From: Chryseobacterium sp. OV279
GTDB lineage: Bacteria; Bacteroidota; Bacteroidia; Flavobacteriales; Weeksellaceae
Direction: 5' to 3'
DNA length: 64,000 bases
Assembly (NCBI RefSeq): GCF_900128945.1
Contig: NZ_FQUD01000006.1
Location: 62,001-126,000, forward strand
The notes beneath the pieces are model-generated. The model saw only the letters and a list, made by a program, of their open reading frames with translations. It had not been told where the DNA came from and did no database searches. Made by a program: the position numbers and the translations under genes. Below are positions 17,089-25,114 of the stretch, one piece after another. Position 1 is the first letter of the stretch, and each line of letters opens with the position of its first letter.

Positions 17089-17538
17089 TTAATCGTCGAT
17101 TTTTTTGAAATTCCCGTTTCTGTCAAATTCAAGATCCAGTCCGTTCGAAAGTTCGGCTTTATAAGACCATCTTTCTTTTTCTATCTTAACGATGTAGGTG
17201 TTGGGGAAATTTTTAGCTGCGTAATTCCTGATTGATGCAGGAATAAATCCATAAGGCAGTTTCTGATGTTTTCCGTCTACTTCCTTCCAGTTTCCTTTGC
17301 TGTCAAATTCTACTTTCGTTCCGTTGGCCAGATATACCTGATATTCGTCAACGCCATAGATTTCTCTGTCTTCAATAGCAGATCCTATCGCAATCCCTTT
17401 AAAATGGGTAGAAAGGAAAACTTTAGCCGTTTTAGGAAGTTGGTTGGCGTTAATCGCTTTGTCCTGTGCAAAAATAAATCCGCCTGCCAATAAGAATAAG
17501 ATAACAAGCGCTCCGGTGATTTTTCTAAAATTTTTCAT
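17089..17538 (-). CDS. Exported PepSY-like protein
   Basis: 149 residues with a signal peptide ending at about GGFIFAQ (residue 25). The mature part contains two tandem repeats of the PepSY-like / BLIP-type fold (PF11396): LPKTAKVFLSTHFKG...YQVYLANGTKVEFDSKGNWK and PASIRNYAAKNFPN...YKAELSNGLDLEFDRNGNFK. Such proteins are periplasmic and often sit beside two-component systems, as here. Their biochemical role is not established; ligand binding or protease modulation has been suggested for PepSY relatives. Confidence 0.85.
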   Translation of the reverse strand: MKNFRKITGALVILFLLAGGFIFAQDKAINANQLPKTAKVFLSTHFKGIAIGSAIEDREIYGVDEYQVYLANGTKVEFDSKGNWKEVDGKHQKLPYGFIPASIRNYAAKNFPNTYIVKIEKERWSYKAELSNGLDLEFDRNGNFKKIDD

Positions 17539-17852
17539 AATATTAAATTTTTTCTGTCTTTATGATAGAGCAAAGTTCAGAATCAATTTAGGAAAGAATT
17601 AGGAAAAATGAAAAGTGGAGAATGAATAGTGAAAAATATTTGAACCATTAAGATTAAGTAAAAGGTTAAGAACATTAAGAAAGCTACTGCTTAATTAGGA
17701 CGTATCGCCCCTACTAACCATGTCAAGGTTTTGAACCTTGACATGGTTAACCGTAATTTTTCTTATCCCGAATTTGGTTTAATTCAACTTAAATCGTCCA
17801 TCATCTTAATGGTTCAAAAAATCAGTTTTTACCGTACTGAAAACTGTATATT
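17539..17852. other. Intergenic region holding a 180-bp inverted-repeat element
   Basis: 314 bases between two minus-strand genes. Apart from the palindromic element at 17639-17818 it shows only AT-rich sequence and no gene. Confidence 0.6.
17639..17818. repeat. 180-bp element with 16-bp perfect terminal inverted repeats
   Basis: TTTGAACCATTAAGAT at 17639-17654 is matched by its exact reverse complement at 17803-17818. In the middle lies a second perfect palindrome, TAACCATGTCAAGGTT (17715-17730), then TTG, then AACCTTGACATGGTTA (17734-17749). No open frame inside. The form is that of a miniature inverted-repeat element. It has no second copy within the window. Confidence 0.8.
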
Positions 17853-18548
17853 TTATAAGTATTCTTTAATCTGCAAAAGATGAGTGATAGCCTTCAATCC
17901 CTCTTCCTGCTTATTTTCTTTATATACATCAAAGAAGATCACATCCAGTCCATAATTTTGAGAACCCACTACATCTGCGATCCAGTCGTCGCCGATCAGT
18001 ATGCTTTCTTCCTTAGTGGCTTCTGCCAGTCCGAGAGAATATTCAAAGATCTTCGGATTAGGTTTTCTCACACCTATAGAATCAGCGCTGGTAATGGTTT
18101 TAAAGTATTTATCGATTCCGGACAGGATACATTTTCTTTCCGTTACTTCCTGGAAGCCGTTGGAAATGACATGCAGTGTATAGTGTTTGGATTTCAGGTA
18201 TTCAAGAATATATTCCGCTCCTTCTACCAGCTCGTTGTGATTAAGGATTTTATCCAGAAAATGTTCCTCAAAATATTGGGAAAGCTCTTCATCATCCACT
18301 CCAAAATGTTTGAACGTATCATAGAAACGATGCTTTCTCAGATATTCTTTATCGATAAGCCCGTCCCTGATTTTCTCCCAAAGACTTTCATTGATGTCAT
18401 GATAGACAGTATGGAAGCTTTCAAAGTCGATATGATAATGTAAAGTGATTTCCTGCTTTTCAAAAAGGTCTTTAATGGTAAGATATGCGTTCTTACGGTG
18501 ATCCCAGAGCGTATTGTCCAGGTCAAAAAAAATGTGCTGAATTTTCAT
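17853..18548 (-). CDS. HAD-superfamily hydrolase, YjjG type
   Basis: 231 residues from the ATG at 18548 (MKIQHIFFDLDNTLWDH). Motif I is DLDNT with nucleophile Asp9 and acid/base Asp11. A helical cap follows (about 20-90), then motif II VISNG, motif III Lys in RKPNPKIF, and motif IV IGDDWIADV. This is the pattern of the YjjG / TIGR02254 noncanonical pyrimidine nucleotidases, which dephosphorylate nucleoside monophosphates. Substrate is inferred from family only. It reads away from the 44-codon gene upstream (20 bases between them on the same strand). Confidence 0.9.
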   Translation of the reverse strand: MKIQHIFFDLDNTLWDHRKNAYLTIKDLFEKQEITLHYHIDFESFHTVYHDINESLWEKIRDGLIDKEYLRKHRFYDTFKHFGVDDEELSQYFEEHFLDKILNHNELVEGAEYILEYLKSKHYTLHVISNGFQEVTERKCILSGIDKYFKTITSADSIGVRKPNPKIFEYSLGLAEATKEESILIGDDWIADVVGSQNYGLDVIFFDVYKENKQEEGLKAITHLLQIKEYL

Positions 18549-18568
18549 ACAGCACAAAATTACTCAAT

Positions 18569-18703
18569 TTAATTTTTGGAAATTGGGAAATTCTTGTTTT
18601 TGGTTGGTACCACTTCAATACTTTTTGAGTAATTCAGTAGAAAATCAATTGTTTGTTTCTTAGGTTTCAAAGTTTTCACTTTTAAGGAATCATTTTTTTT
18701 CAT
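18569..18703 (-). CDS. Small basic protein, 44 residues, unknown function
   Basis: Starts MKKNDSLKVKTLKPKKQTID and continues FLLNYSKSIEVVPTKNKN. The lysine-rich head followed by a TIDFLLNYSKSIEV core is a pattern I associate with small conserved Flavobacteria proteins (from memory, not checked). It lies between the ECF sigma factor (49 bases upstream, same strand) and the HAD hydrolase (20 bases downstream), so it may be the third gene of a sigma-gene operon. Coding is supported by sensible composition and position only. Confidence 0.55.
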   Translation of the reverse strand: MKKNDSLKVKTLKPKKQTIDFLLNYSKSIEVVPTKNKNFPISKN

Positions 18704-18752
18704 AGGCGAAAGTATGTTTTCCTTTAAACGTGAATTTTCTGAAATTATTATC

Positions 18753-19343
18753 CTAACGTGTCAATACAATATTATTTTCGTCCATGATTTTTCTCAGGTT
18801 GATCAATGCGTAGCGTACTCTTCCCAATGTGGTATTGATACTCATATTGGTATGATCTGCAATTTCTTTGAAGCTCAGCCCATCAAAAAACCTCAGTTTA
18901 ATGACTTCCTGCTGGTTCTGTGGCAGAAACTGAAGCATCCTTAAAAGGTCTTCCTGAATCTGAAGGGTTACCAACTGATCTTCAATATTTTCCGATGGCT
19001 CTCTGATCAGATCAAAAATAGAATACTCGTCTGTTTCGAAAGTGGTTTCCGAAACTTTAACGTTTTTCGCTTTCAGTCTGAAATGATCGATGATAAGGTT
19101 GTGTGCGATTCTTTTTGCCCAAAGAATGAATTTGCCTTCTTCGTTATACCGTCCTTCTTTCAGCATCAGGATGATTTTCATGAATGTATCCTGAAAAACA
19201 TCATTGGCCAGGTCTTCATCATTAATTTTGTAAAAAATGAATGTAAACAGTTCTCTCTGATGACGATGAATAAGGGCTGATAGGGCTTCTTCGTCTCCTT
19301 TCTGGTAAAGGGAAATTAGTAGGCTGTCCGTTTTTGATTTCAT
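18753..19343 (-). CDS. ECF-family RNA polymerase sigma factor
   Basis: 196 residues from the ATG at 19343 (MKSKTDSLLISLYQKGDEEA). Region 2 carries HRHQRELFTFIFYKINDEDL and DVFQDTFMKI with WAKRIAHNLIIDHFR (region 2.4). Region 4 carries LPQNQQEVIKLRFFDGLSFK followed by the helix-turn-helix EIADHTNMSINTTLGRVRYA. No anti-sigma factor gene is adjacent, which matches the stand-alone SigW-like sigma factors common in Flavobacteria rather than the FecI/FecR pairs. An 11-bp perfect palindrome lies about 115 bases upstream. Confidence 0.95.
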   Translation of the reverse strand: MKSKTDSLLISLYQKGDEEALSALIHRHQRELFTFIFYKINDEDLANDVFQDTFMKIILMLKEGRYNEEGKFILWAKRIAHNLIIDHFRLKAKNVKVSETTFETDEYSIFDLIREPSENIEDQLVTLQIQEDLLRMLQFLPQNQQEVIKLRFFDGLSFKEIADHTNMSINTTLGRVRYALINLRKIMDENNIVLTR

Positions 19344-19458
19344 AACTCTTCTCAATAATAAAAAATTTGCAGACCAGCAATTCTCCAGATATTCTATCTG
19401 GCCCTAGCTGTAAATACAAAACAGTTTTTTGGAGTAAAGTAAAATCAATAGGCGGTAC

Positions 19459-19487
19459 AATTATTATATGGTGTAAATATAATAATT
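19459..19487. promoter_or_regulatory. AT-rich perfect palindrome upstream of the sigma gene
   Basis: AATTATTATAT (19459-19469), seven-base loop, ATATAATAATT (19477-19487). It lies between the divergent 3' end of a secreted-protein gene and the sigma factor start. It could be an operator or a weak hairpin; given the AT content it could also be chance. Confidence 0.3.
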
Positions 19488-19541
19488 TTTTAATAACTGT
19501 TAAGCAATTATTAAATTTTTACAAGAAAAATGTAAAAAAAC

Positions 19542-20033
19542 TTATTTAAACATATCATGAATAAACACTGTAGGGATATTTAATGTTAAATTAATATTTA
19601 AACCTTTCATCTCTTTTCCGTTCAAACGCGCATCTCCGATCGGAAAAGCATAACCTCCGGCAAGATCCAAAAGCCCGAAAAGCGTCACTCCTATTTTCGG
19701 AGCGATATATTTATTGGTTCCTTCCGCACCGATCAAAAGATAGTAAGCGTGATAGAAATCTACATTTTTTTCAAAATTAAGCATGACATCGGCCTGCAGT
19801 TTCGGCATGATCGCAAATTTGGAACCGGCTGAACCCATCAGAGCAGATCCACCCAATCTGTATATCACATCATCATTCTTCAGGAAAAGCAGCTTGCCCC
19901 CAACTTCTCCAAAGCTCTGGTTCTGGTACGTATATCCCACGCTAACCATTTTATGCATGGTATACTGTGCTTTCGCCATTATGCTCAGGAAAAATACAAA
20001 TACTACGGTTGCTGCTGTTCTAAAATTCATCAT
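19542..20033 (-). CDS. Exported protein, probably outer-membrane or surface, unknown function
   Basis: 163 residues with a signal peptide cleaved near IMAKAQ (residue 23). The mature protein is glycine and aromatic rich with alternating hydrophobic strands (VSVGYTYQNQSFGEVGGKLL, FGLLDLAGGYAFPIG), suggesting a small beta structure of the outer membrane. No family is recognised. Two in-frame ATGs at 20033 and 20030 cannot be separated. It is downstream of metK, separated from it by metK's terminator. Confidence 0.75.
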   Translation of the reverse strand: MMNFRTAATVVFVFFLSIMAKAQYTMHKMVSVGYTYQNQSFGEVGGKLLFLKNDDVIYRLGGSALMGSAGSKFAIMPKLQADVMLNFEKNVDFYHAYYLLIGAEGTNKYIAPKIGVTLFGLLDLAGGYAFPIGDARLNGKEMKGLNINLTLNIPTVFIHDMFK

Positions 20034-20059
20034 CTCTAAATTATTTAAGGTGTAAAATT

Positions 20060-20092
20060 AAAAAAAACTGCCTTACCCAAAGATAAAGCAGT
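20060..20092 (-). terminator. Rho-independent terminator of metK
   Basis: On the minus strand: ACTGCTTTA, loop TCTTTGGG, TAAGGCAGT (one G-T wobble), then seven or more T. It lies 26 bases after the metK stop. Confidence 0.85.
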
Positions 20093-20117
20093 CTATTTAT
20101 TATTTCTGAAGAAAAAA

Positions 20118-21398
20118 TTAAATACCGAAAGCGGCTTTAATTTCGTCTACTTTGTCAAGTTTTTCCCAGGTAAAGAACTCAAGACCTGTAAGGGTAATTT
20201 CATTCTTCTGGCCTTTATTAAATGTTTTGTCAGCGGTATAATGCTCTTTCCCCATGTGTCCGTAAGAAGCCGTTTCAAGGTAGATCGGGTTTCTTAATTT
20301 TAAGTTCTGCTCAATAGCATAAGGTCTTAAATCGAAGATAGTAGACACTTTCTTAGCAATGTCACCGTCGTTAAGATCTACTTTCGCAGTTCCGTAGGTA
20401 TTGATATATAAACCACAAGGTTCAGCAACACCGATTGCGTAAGAAACCTGCACCAAAACTTCGTCAGCTACTCCTGCAGCCACTAAGTTTTTAGCGATGT
20501 GTCTTGTAGCATAAGCAGCACTTCTGTCTACTTTGGACGGATCTTTTCCAGAGAAAGCACCACCACCGTGGGCTCCTTTTCCTCCGTAAGTATCTACGAT
20601 GATTTTTCTTCCTGTAAGACCTGTATCTCCGTGAGGACCACCGATCACAAATTTCCCTGTAGGGTTGATGTGATATTTGATCTGATCATTGAACAAAGCC
20701 TTGATCTCTTCAGTCTGCTGAGCCACTACTCTTGGAACCAGGATACTTTTGATATCTTCACGGATCCTGTTCAGCATTTCTTCTTCAGTACCGAAGTCAT
20801 CGTGCTGTGTAGACACTACGATAGAATCAATTCTTACCGGTTTGTGGTCATCAGAATATTCAATAGTCACCTGGCTTTTTGCATCAGGACGCAGGTAAGC
20901 GATTTCGCTTCCGTCTCTTCTCAATACAGAAAGTTCTTTAAGAATCGTGTGGGCAAGGTCTAAAGCAAGAGGCATATAGTTAGCCGTCTCGTTAGTTGCA
21001 TAACCGAACATCATCCCCTGGTCACCAGCTCCCTGTGCGTTTGCCTTAGCCTCGAAAGATTCGTCGTTTACTGCTCTGTCTACCCCTTGGTTGATATCCG
21101 GAGACTGCTCATGGATCGCGGAGATTACTCCACAAGAATCACCATTGAACATATATTCTCCTTTCGTATAGCCAATTCCGTTAATAACGTCTCTTGCAAT
21201 GGTCTGAACATCAAGATAGGCGTCAGACTTCACTTCACCGGCAAGTACTACCTGTCCAGTAGTTACAAGGGTTTCACAAGCTACCTTAGAGTTTTTATCG
21301 TATGCTAAAAAATGATCGATTAATGCATCGGAAATTTGGTCGGCAATTTTATCCGGATGTCCTTCTGAAACGGATTCAGATGTAAATAGATAAGACAT
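20118..21398 (-). CDS. metK: S-adenosylmethionine synthetase
   Basis: 426 residues, typical length. N-terminal motif FTSESVSEGHPDKIADQISD (catalytic His14/Asp16 in the GHPDK block), the hexapeptide-like GAGDQGMMFGYA, and the glycine-rich P-loop GGKGAHGGGAFSGKDPSKVD with the following SAAYATRHIAKN. It makes SAM from methionine and ATP in the cytosol as a homotetramer. A SAM-II riboswitch and a good promoter precede it, so expression should fall when SAM is abundant. Single-gene unit with its own terminator. Confidence 0.98.
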   Translation of the reverse strand: MSYLFTSESVSEGHPDKIADQISDALIDHFLAYDKNSKVACETLVTTGQVVLAGEVKSDAYLDVQTIARDVINGIGYTKGEYMFNGDSCGVISAIHEQSPDINQGVDRAVNDESFEAKANAQGAGDQGMMFGYATNETANYMPLALDLAHTILKELSVLRRDGSEIAYLRPDAKSQVTIEYSDDHKPVRIDSIVVSTQHDDFGTEEEMLNRIREDIKSILVPRVVAQQTEEIKALFNDQIKYHINPTGKFVIGGPHGDTGLTGRKIIVDTYGGKGAHGGGAFSGKDPSKVDRSAAYATRHIAKNLVAAGVADEVLVQVSYAIGVAEPCGLYINTYGTAKVDLNDGDIAKKVSTIFDLRPYAIEQNLKLRNPIYLETASYGHMGKEHYTADKTFNKGQKNEITLTGLEFFTWEKLDKVDEIKAAFGI

Positions 21399-21463
21399 AT
21401 TATTCTTTGTTTTTTAGATTAAAATAAGTGAAGAAAAATAAGAATAAACTGCCCAAAAAAGAA

Positions 21464-21526
21464 TACTGTTTTAGCATATTTTTAGAGAGGTTGCAATCAG
21501 GTCAAATTTTTCCTCGTTTATAAACG
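21464..21526 (-). ncRNA. SAM-II riboswitch (SAM_alpha class) of metK
   Basis: Read on the minus strand: P1 5' arm GAGG, loop AAAAATTTGACCTGATTGCA, P1 3' arm CCTC, then TCTAAAAATATGCTAAAACAG. This reproduces the class core: TTTGACC..GATTGCA in the loop, and A-rich linker plus ATGCTAAA at the 3' side. CTG in the loop can pair with CAG at the 3' end to give the pseudoknot. It lies 65 bases upstream of metK, immediately after the predicted transcription start. The ligand follows from the class; the identity of the class is my reading of the motif. Confidence 0.88.
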
Positions 21527-21530
21527 TCTG

Positions 21531-21561
21531 CAAATTTAAGTACTATTTTTTTAATACTCAA
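21531..21561 (-). promoter_or_regulatory. Putative metK promoter
   Basis: On the minus strand: TTG (21561-21559), 20-base spacer, TAAATTTG (21538-21531). It matches the Bacteroidota TTG / TAnnTTTG pair, and would start transcription within a few bases of the first base of the SAM-II riboswitch. Confidence 0.7.
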
Positions 21562-21628
21562 GATTTTTGCTTATTAATTATAATTTTCTTAAAATTAATG
21601 ATTTATATCACTTTGCGGACTTCTTAGT

Positions 21629-22579
21629 TCATTGCGGTTTAATGCTCACAAACTCTTTCGGGTTGATGTGATAATTAAGCTTCTGCTCTAAAGAACTCTT
21701 GATAGAATGAGATAATTCATCAATAATCTTCTGCTTGAAAGTTGGCTTATAATAGATGATCTTGATCTCTCTGTAAGGGAAAGGTTTTTTGAATCTGAAC
21801 ACATTTTCTTTCTGCTCATCAGAAAGCTGACTCAACGCTAATTCCGGCAGAATACTGATCCCTCCTACCTTGTCTACCATATGCACCAATGTTTGAATAT
21901 TGGAAGCCAGGAAATCAAGATTTTTAGGTTTCAGTGTATTTTCTTTCAGATGACAGATATTCTCAAACTGGTTTCTCAGACAGTTCCCTTCCTCAAGAAG
22001 CCAAACTTTTTCAACGTTCAGTTCTTCAGGGATGATATAAGAATTCTTTTTATTCGCTTCCGTATTGGAGCTGTAAATCATCAGTTCCTCATTGAAAAGG
22101 AAATCCTGATAGAATTCATCAGCCGTGTCGTAGGGTGTAGAAATAATTCCAGCATCCAGTTCACCGGCTTTTAAAGCCTTGATGATATTATCTGTGGTCA
22201 TTTCCTTCACATTCATCTGGATTTTCGGGTTGTCTTCCAAAAACTTAAAGATTTCTGTTGGTAAAATGAAAGACGAAACCGTAGGAATGATTCCTAAATT
22301 GATCGTTCCGCCTAAAATATTATTCAGAAGATTCGCTTTATTTTTCAGCTCATTGACAGATTCTATAATTACCTTTGCCTGATCAATGATCTGAAGCCCT
22401 ACATCTGTAGTACGGATCGGGTGTGTAGTTCTGTCGAACACCTTCACATCCAGTTCATCCTCAAATTTTTGTATCATCGCACTTAACGTGGGCTGCGTAA
22501 TAAAGCATGCCTGAGCTGCTTTACCAAAATGTTTGTACTTATCTACAGCGATAAGATACTCCAGTTGCTGAATGTTCAT
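21629..22579 (-). CDS. oxyR: OxyR, LysR-type peroxide-sensing regulator
   Basis: 316 residues. N-terminal LysR helix-turn-helix (MNIQQLEYLIAVDKYKHFGK and ITQPTLSAMIQKFEDELDV). The regulatory domain contains EEGNCLRNQFENIC with Cys200 and Cys209. The Cys-Leu-Arg-x-Gln context and nine-residue spacing equal Cys199/Cys208 of E. coli OxyR, which form the peroxide-induced disulphide. It is divergently transcribed from katA with 132 bases between the starts, the classic OxyR-target arrangement. It should activate katA under hydrogen peroxide and probably repress itself. Confidence 0.95.
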   Translation of the reverse strand: MNIQQLEYLIAVDKYKHFGKAAQACFITQPTLSAMIQKFEDELDVKVFDRTTHPIRTTDVGLQIIDQAKVIIESVNELKNKANLLNNILGGTINLGIIPTVSSFILPTEIFKFLEDNPKIQMNVKEMTTDNIIKALKAGELDAGIISTPYDTADEFYQDFLFNEELMIYSSNTEANKKNSYIIPEELNVEKVWLLEEGNCLRNQFENICHLKENTLKPKNLDFLASNIQTLVHMVDKVGGISILPELALSQLSDEQKENVFRFKKPFPYREIKIIYYKPTFKQKIIDELSHSIKSSLEQKLNYHINPKEFVSIKPQ

Positions 22580-22599
22580 CTGATTAATATTATCTATTA

Positions 22600-22649
22600 C
22601 AAAGATAAAATGTTTTTGCTATTAGTAATCAAAAATTCAAGTAAATTTG
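22600..22649. promoter_or_regulatory. Back-to-back oxyR and katA promoters
   Basis: For katA (plus): TAAATTTG at 22642-22649, with TTTG at 22615-22618 (spacer 23). For oxyR (minus): TATCTTTG at 22607-22600, with a TTG about 22 bases upstream. Both spacers are longer than the usual 19-20, consistent with activator-dependent promoters. The stretch between them (CTATTAGTAAT and neighbours) would be where OxyR binds; I cannot define the operator precisely. Confidence 0.55.
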
Positions 22650-22711
22650 ATATTTCATACGTCTGCATAAGACAGTTTACAAGGTAAATCAATCATACAA
22701 ATCATAACTCT

Positions 22712-24199
22712 ATGGATTCTAAAAAATTAACGCTAAGCAATGGCGCTCCTTATTTTGAACACCAGGACTCACAAACCGTAGGTCCCAGAGGGCCTGTCCT
22801 GCTGCAGGATTTTATCCTTCAGGAAAATCTCGCGCACTTTGTTAGGGAAAGAATCCCTGAAAGAATTGTACATGCCAAAGGAAGCGGTGCCTATGGAACA
22901 TTTACAGTTACTCATGACATCAGCCAGTATACCAAAGCGAAATTATTTTCAAAAGTAGGAAACTCATGCAGGATGTTTGCCCGTTTCTCTACCGTGGGTG
23001 GAGAAAAAGGAAGCGCAGACACCGCAAGAGACCCGAGAGGTTTTGCTTTAAAATTTTATACCGAAGACGGAAACTGGGATCTGGTAGGAAACAATACACC
23101 GGTATTCTTTATTAAGGATGCTAAAAAATTCCCGGACTTTATCCACACCCAGAAAAGAGTACCAAAGACCAATTTAAAAAGTGCCACGATGATGTGGGAT
23201 TTCTGGAGCCACAATCCTGAGTCTCTTCACCAGGTTCTTATTTTAATGTCCGACAGAGGAACACCTCACGGCTACAGACATATGCATGGATTCGGATCTC
23301 ATACTTTCGCGATGATCAATGATAAGAATGAAAGGGTATGGGTAAAATTCCATTTTAAAACAAAACAGGGAATTAAAAACTTTACGGATGCCGAGGCAGT
23401 AAAAATGGCGGGAGAAAATCCGGACTTTGCACAGGAAGATCTTTGCAACGCCATCGAAAACGGAGATTTCCCGAAATGGACCTTGTTTATCCAGGTGATG
23501 ACGGAAGAGCAGGCAAAAGATTTCAGATGGAATCCTTTTGACGTAACGAAAGTTTGGTTCCACGATGACTACCCGATGATCGAAGTGGGAGAAATGGAGC
23601 TGAATGAAGTACCTGTTAATTATTTTGCACACGTAGAGCAGTCTGCTTTTTCACCAAGCAGCCTGATTAACGGAATCAGTTTTTCTCCGGATAAAATGCT
23701 TCAGGGAAGATTATTCTCTTATCCTGATGCCCACAGATACAGAGTGGGAGTCAATGCTCATCTTCTGGAAGTGAACCGATGCCCTTTTGCGGTCAACAAC
23801 TACCAGAGAGATGGTTTCATGGCAGATTCAAGTGAATATCAGGACAAGCCTAATTATTTCCCGAACAGTTTTGATAATGTAAAACCGGATCCTTCGTATA
23901 AAAATTACGAGTATGAACTGGACAGTGCCCATGTTGCCAGCTACAATAGAAACGAAAACGACGACGACCACTATACCCAACCCGGATTACTGTACACAAA
24001 ATCTATGACCGCTGAAGACAGAGAACACCTAATCAGCAACATCGTGGGAAGTATGAAAGGAATCACGGGACCTAAAAAAGACGAGATCATCAACCGTCAG
24101 TTATGTCACTTTTTCAGGACTAATATTGAACTTGGCATGAAAGTGGCATCTCAGCTTCATGTCAATATAGATGCGAATATGATGAATCATTCGAAATAG
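22712..24199 (+). CDS. katA: Catalase, clade 3 haem type
   Basis: 495 residues, the length of small-subunit haem catalases. Proximal-side active site at the start: GPRGPVLLQDF, ERIPERIVHAKGSGAYG (catalytic His54 in VHAKG), catalytic Asn in DLVGNNTPVFF, and the haem-ligand block RLFSYPDAHRYRVGVN with the Tyr. It breaks down hydrogen peroxide to water and oxygen in the cytosol. Divergent from oxyR and followed by a strong terminator. Confidence 0.97.
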   Translation: MDSKKLTLSNGAPYFEHQDSQTVGPRGPVLLQDFILQENLAHFVRERIPERIVHAKGSGAYGTFTVTHDISQYTKAKLFSKVGNSCRMFARFSTVGGEKGSADTARDPRGFALKFYTEDGNWDLVGNNTPVFFIKDAKKFPDFIHTQKRVPKTNLKSATMMWDFWSHNPESLHQVLILMSDRGTPHGYRHMHGFGSHTFAMINDKNERVWVKFHFKTKQGIKNFTDAEAVKMAGENPDFAQEDLCNAIENGDFPKWTLFIQVMTEEQAKDFRWNPFDVTKVWFHDDYPMIEVGEMELNEVPVNYFAHVEQSAFSPSSLINGISFSPDKMLQGRLFSYPDAHRYRVGVNAHLLEVNRCPFAVNNYQRDGFMADSSEYQDKPNYFPNSFDNVKPDPSYKNYEYELDSAHVASYNRNENDDDHYTQPGLLYTKSMTAEDREHLISNIVGSMKGITGPKKDEIINRQLCHFFRTNIELGMKVASQLHVNIDANMMNHSK

Positions 24200-24221
24200 T
24201 ATTTTGAAAGATAAATCAATT

Positions 24222-24257
24222 AAAAGGAAAAAAAACCAATATTTTTTCCTTTTTTTT
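24222..24257 (+). terminator. Rho-independent terminator of katA
   Basis: Stem AAAAGGAAAAAA / TTTTTTCCTTTT with a short ACCAATA loop, running into a T tract. Starts 23 bases after the katA stop. Confidence 0.85.
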
Positions 24258-24303
24258 GTAAAAAATTTATAATTTGCAGAAAATAATATTTTAAAGTGGA
24301 AAA

Positions 24304-25071
24304 ATGAGTTACGAAAATATATTATTAGAAAAAGAAGACAGGATTGCTGTCATTACGATCAACAGACCTCAGAGCTTAAATGCTCTTAATGCGAAGACTA
24401 TTCAGGAAATTGGCTCAGCTATAGATGAACTGAACGCTGACACCACCTGTAGAGCAATTGTTCTAACAGGAAGCGGAGAAAAATCATTTGTAGCCGGAGC
24501 AGATATAAAAGAATTCAGTGATTTTGGACAGGAAAAAGCCGAAGAACTGGCCAGAAACGGGCAAAACAGCCTGTTCAACAAAATTGAAAATACATCTAAA
24601 CCCGTGATTGCGGCCGTAAACGGTTTTGCATTAGGAGGTGGTTTAGAGCTTGCTATGGCGTGCCACATCAGATATGCATCAGAGAATGCAAGACTGGGGC
24701 TTCCGGAAGTAACTTTGGGATTGATTCCGGGTTATGGAGGAACACAGAGACTTCCTAAATTAGTAGGAAAAGGCATCGCCAACGAACTGATCTTCTCTGC
24801 CAAAATGATTCCCGCTCAAAGAGCAAAGGAAATCGGACTGGTGAATGAAGTATACCCAATTGAAGAATTATTAACCAAAACAAAAGAATTAGCAAGTATT
24901 ATAGCCAGCAACTCACCAATGGCTATATCAAAGGCCATCCAAGCCGTTAACTTGTCTGATACGGATAAAGGTTTTGAATCTGAAATCAAGTATTTCGGAG
25001 AACTTTTTGATCTTGCAGACAAGAAAGAAGGAGTTACCGCTTTCCTAGAGAAAAGGAAGCCTAACTTCTAA
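24304..25071 (+). CDS. Enoyl-CoA hydratase (crotonase family)
   Basis: 255 residues, standard for the family. Oxyanion-hole segments VAGADIKEF and FALGGGLELAMAC; both catalytic acids are present as Glu115 (GGGLELAM) and Glu135 (LPEVTLG), followed by PGYGGTQRLP. With both glutamates a true hydratase (2-enoyl-CoA to 3-hydroxyacyl-CoA) is likely, acting in fatty-acid or amino-acid breakdown. It is not in a beta-oxidation cluster; the next gene is dCMP deaminase 43 bases downstream. Short-chain (crotonyl-CoA) preference is possible but unproven. Confidence 0.93.
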   Translation: MSYENILLEKEDRIAVITINRPQSLNALNAKTIQEIGSAIDELNADTTCRAIVLTGSGEKSFVAGADIKEFSDFGQEKAEELARNGQNSLFNKIENTSKPVIAAVNGFALGGGLELAMACHIRYASENARLGLPEVTLGLIPGYGGTQRLPKLVGKGIANELIFSAKMIPAQRAKEIGLVNEVYPIEELLTKTKELASIIASNSPMAISKAIQAVNLSDTDKGFESEIKYFGELFDLADKKEGVTAFLEKRKPNF

Positions 25072-25114
25072 GATTTTTAATCCAAATTATTTCGAAAAAA
25101 ACTAATGCTGCGGT

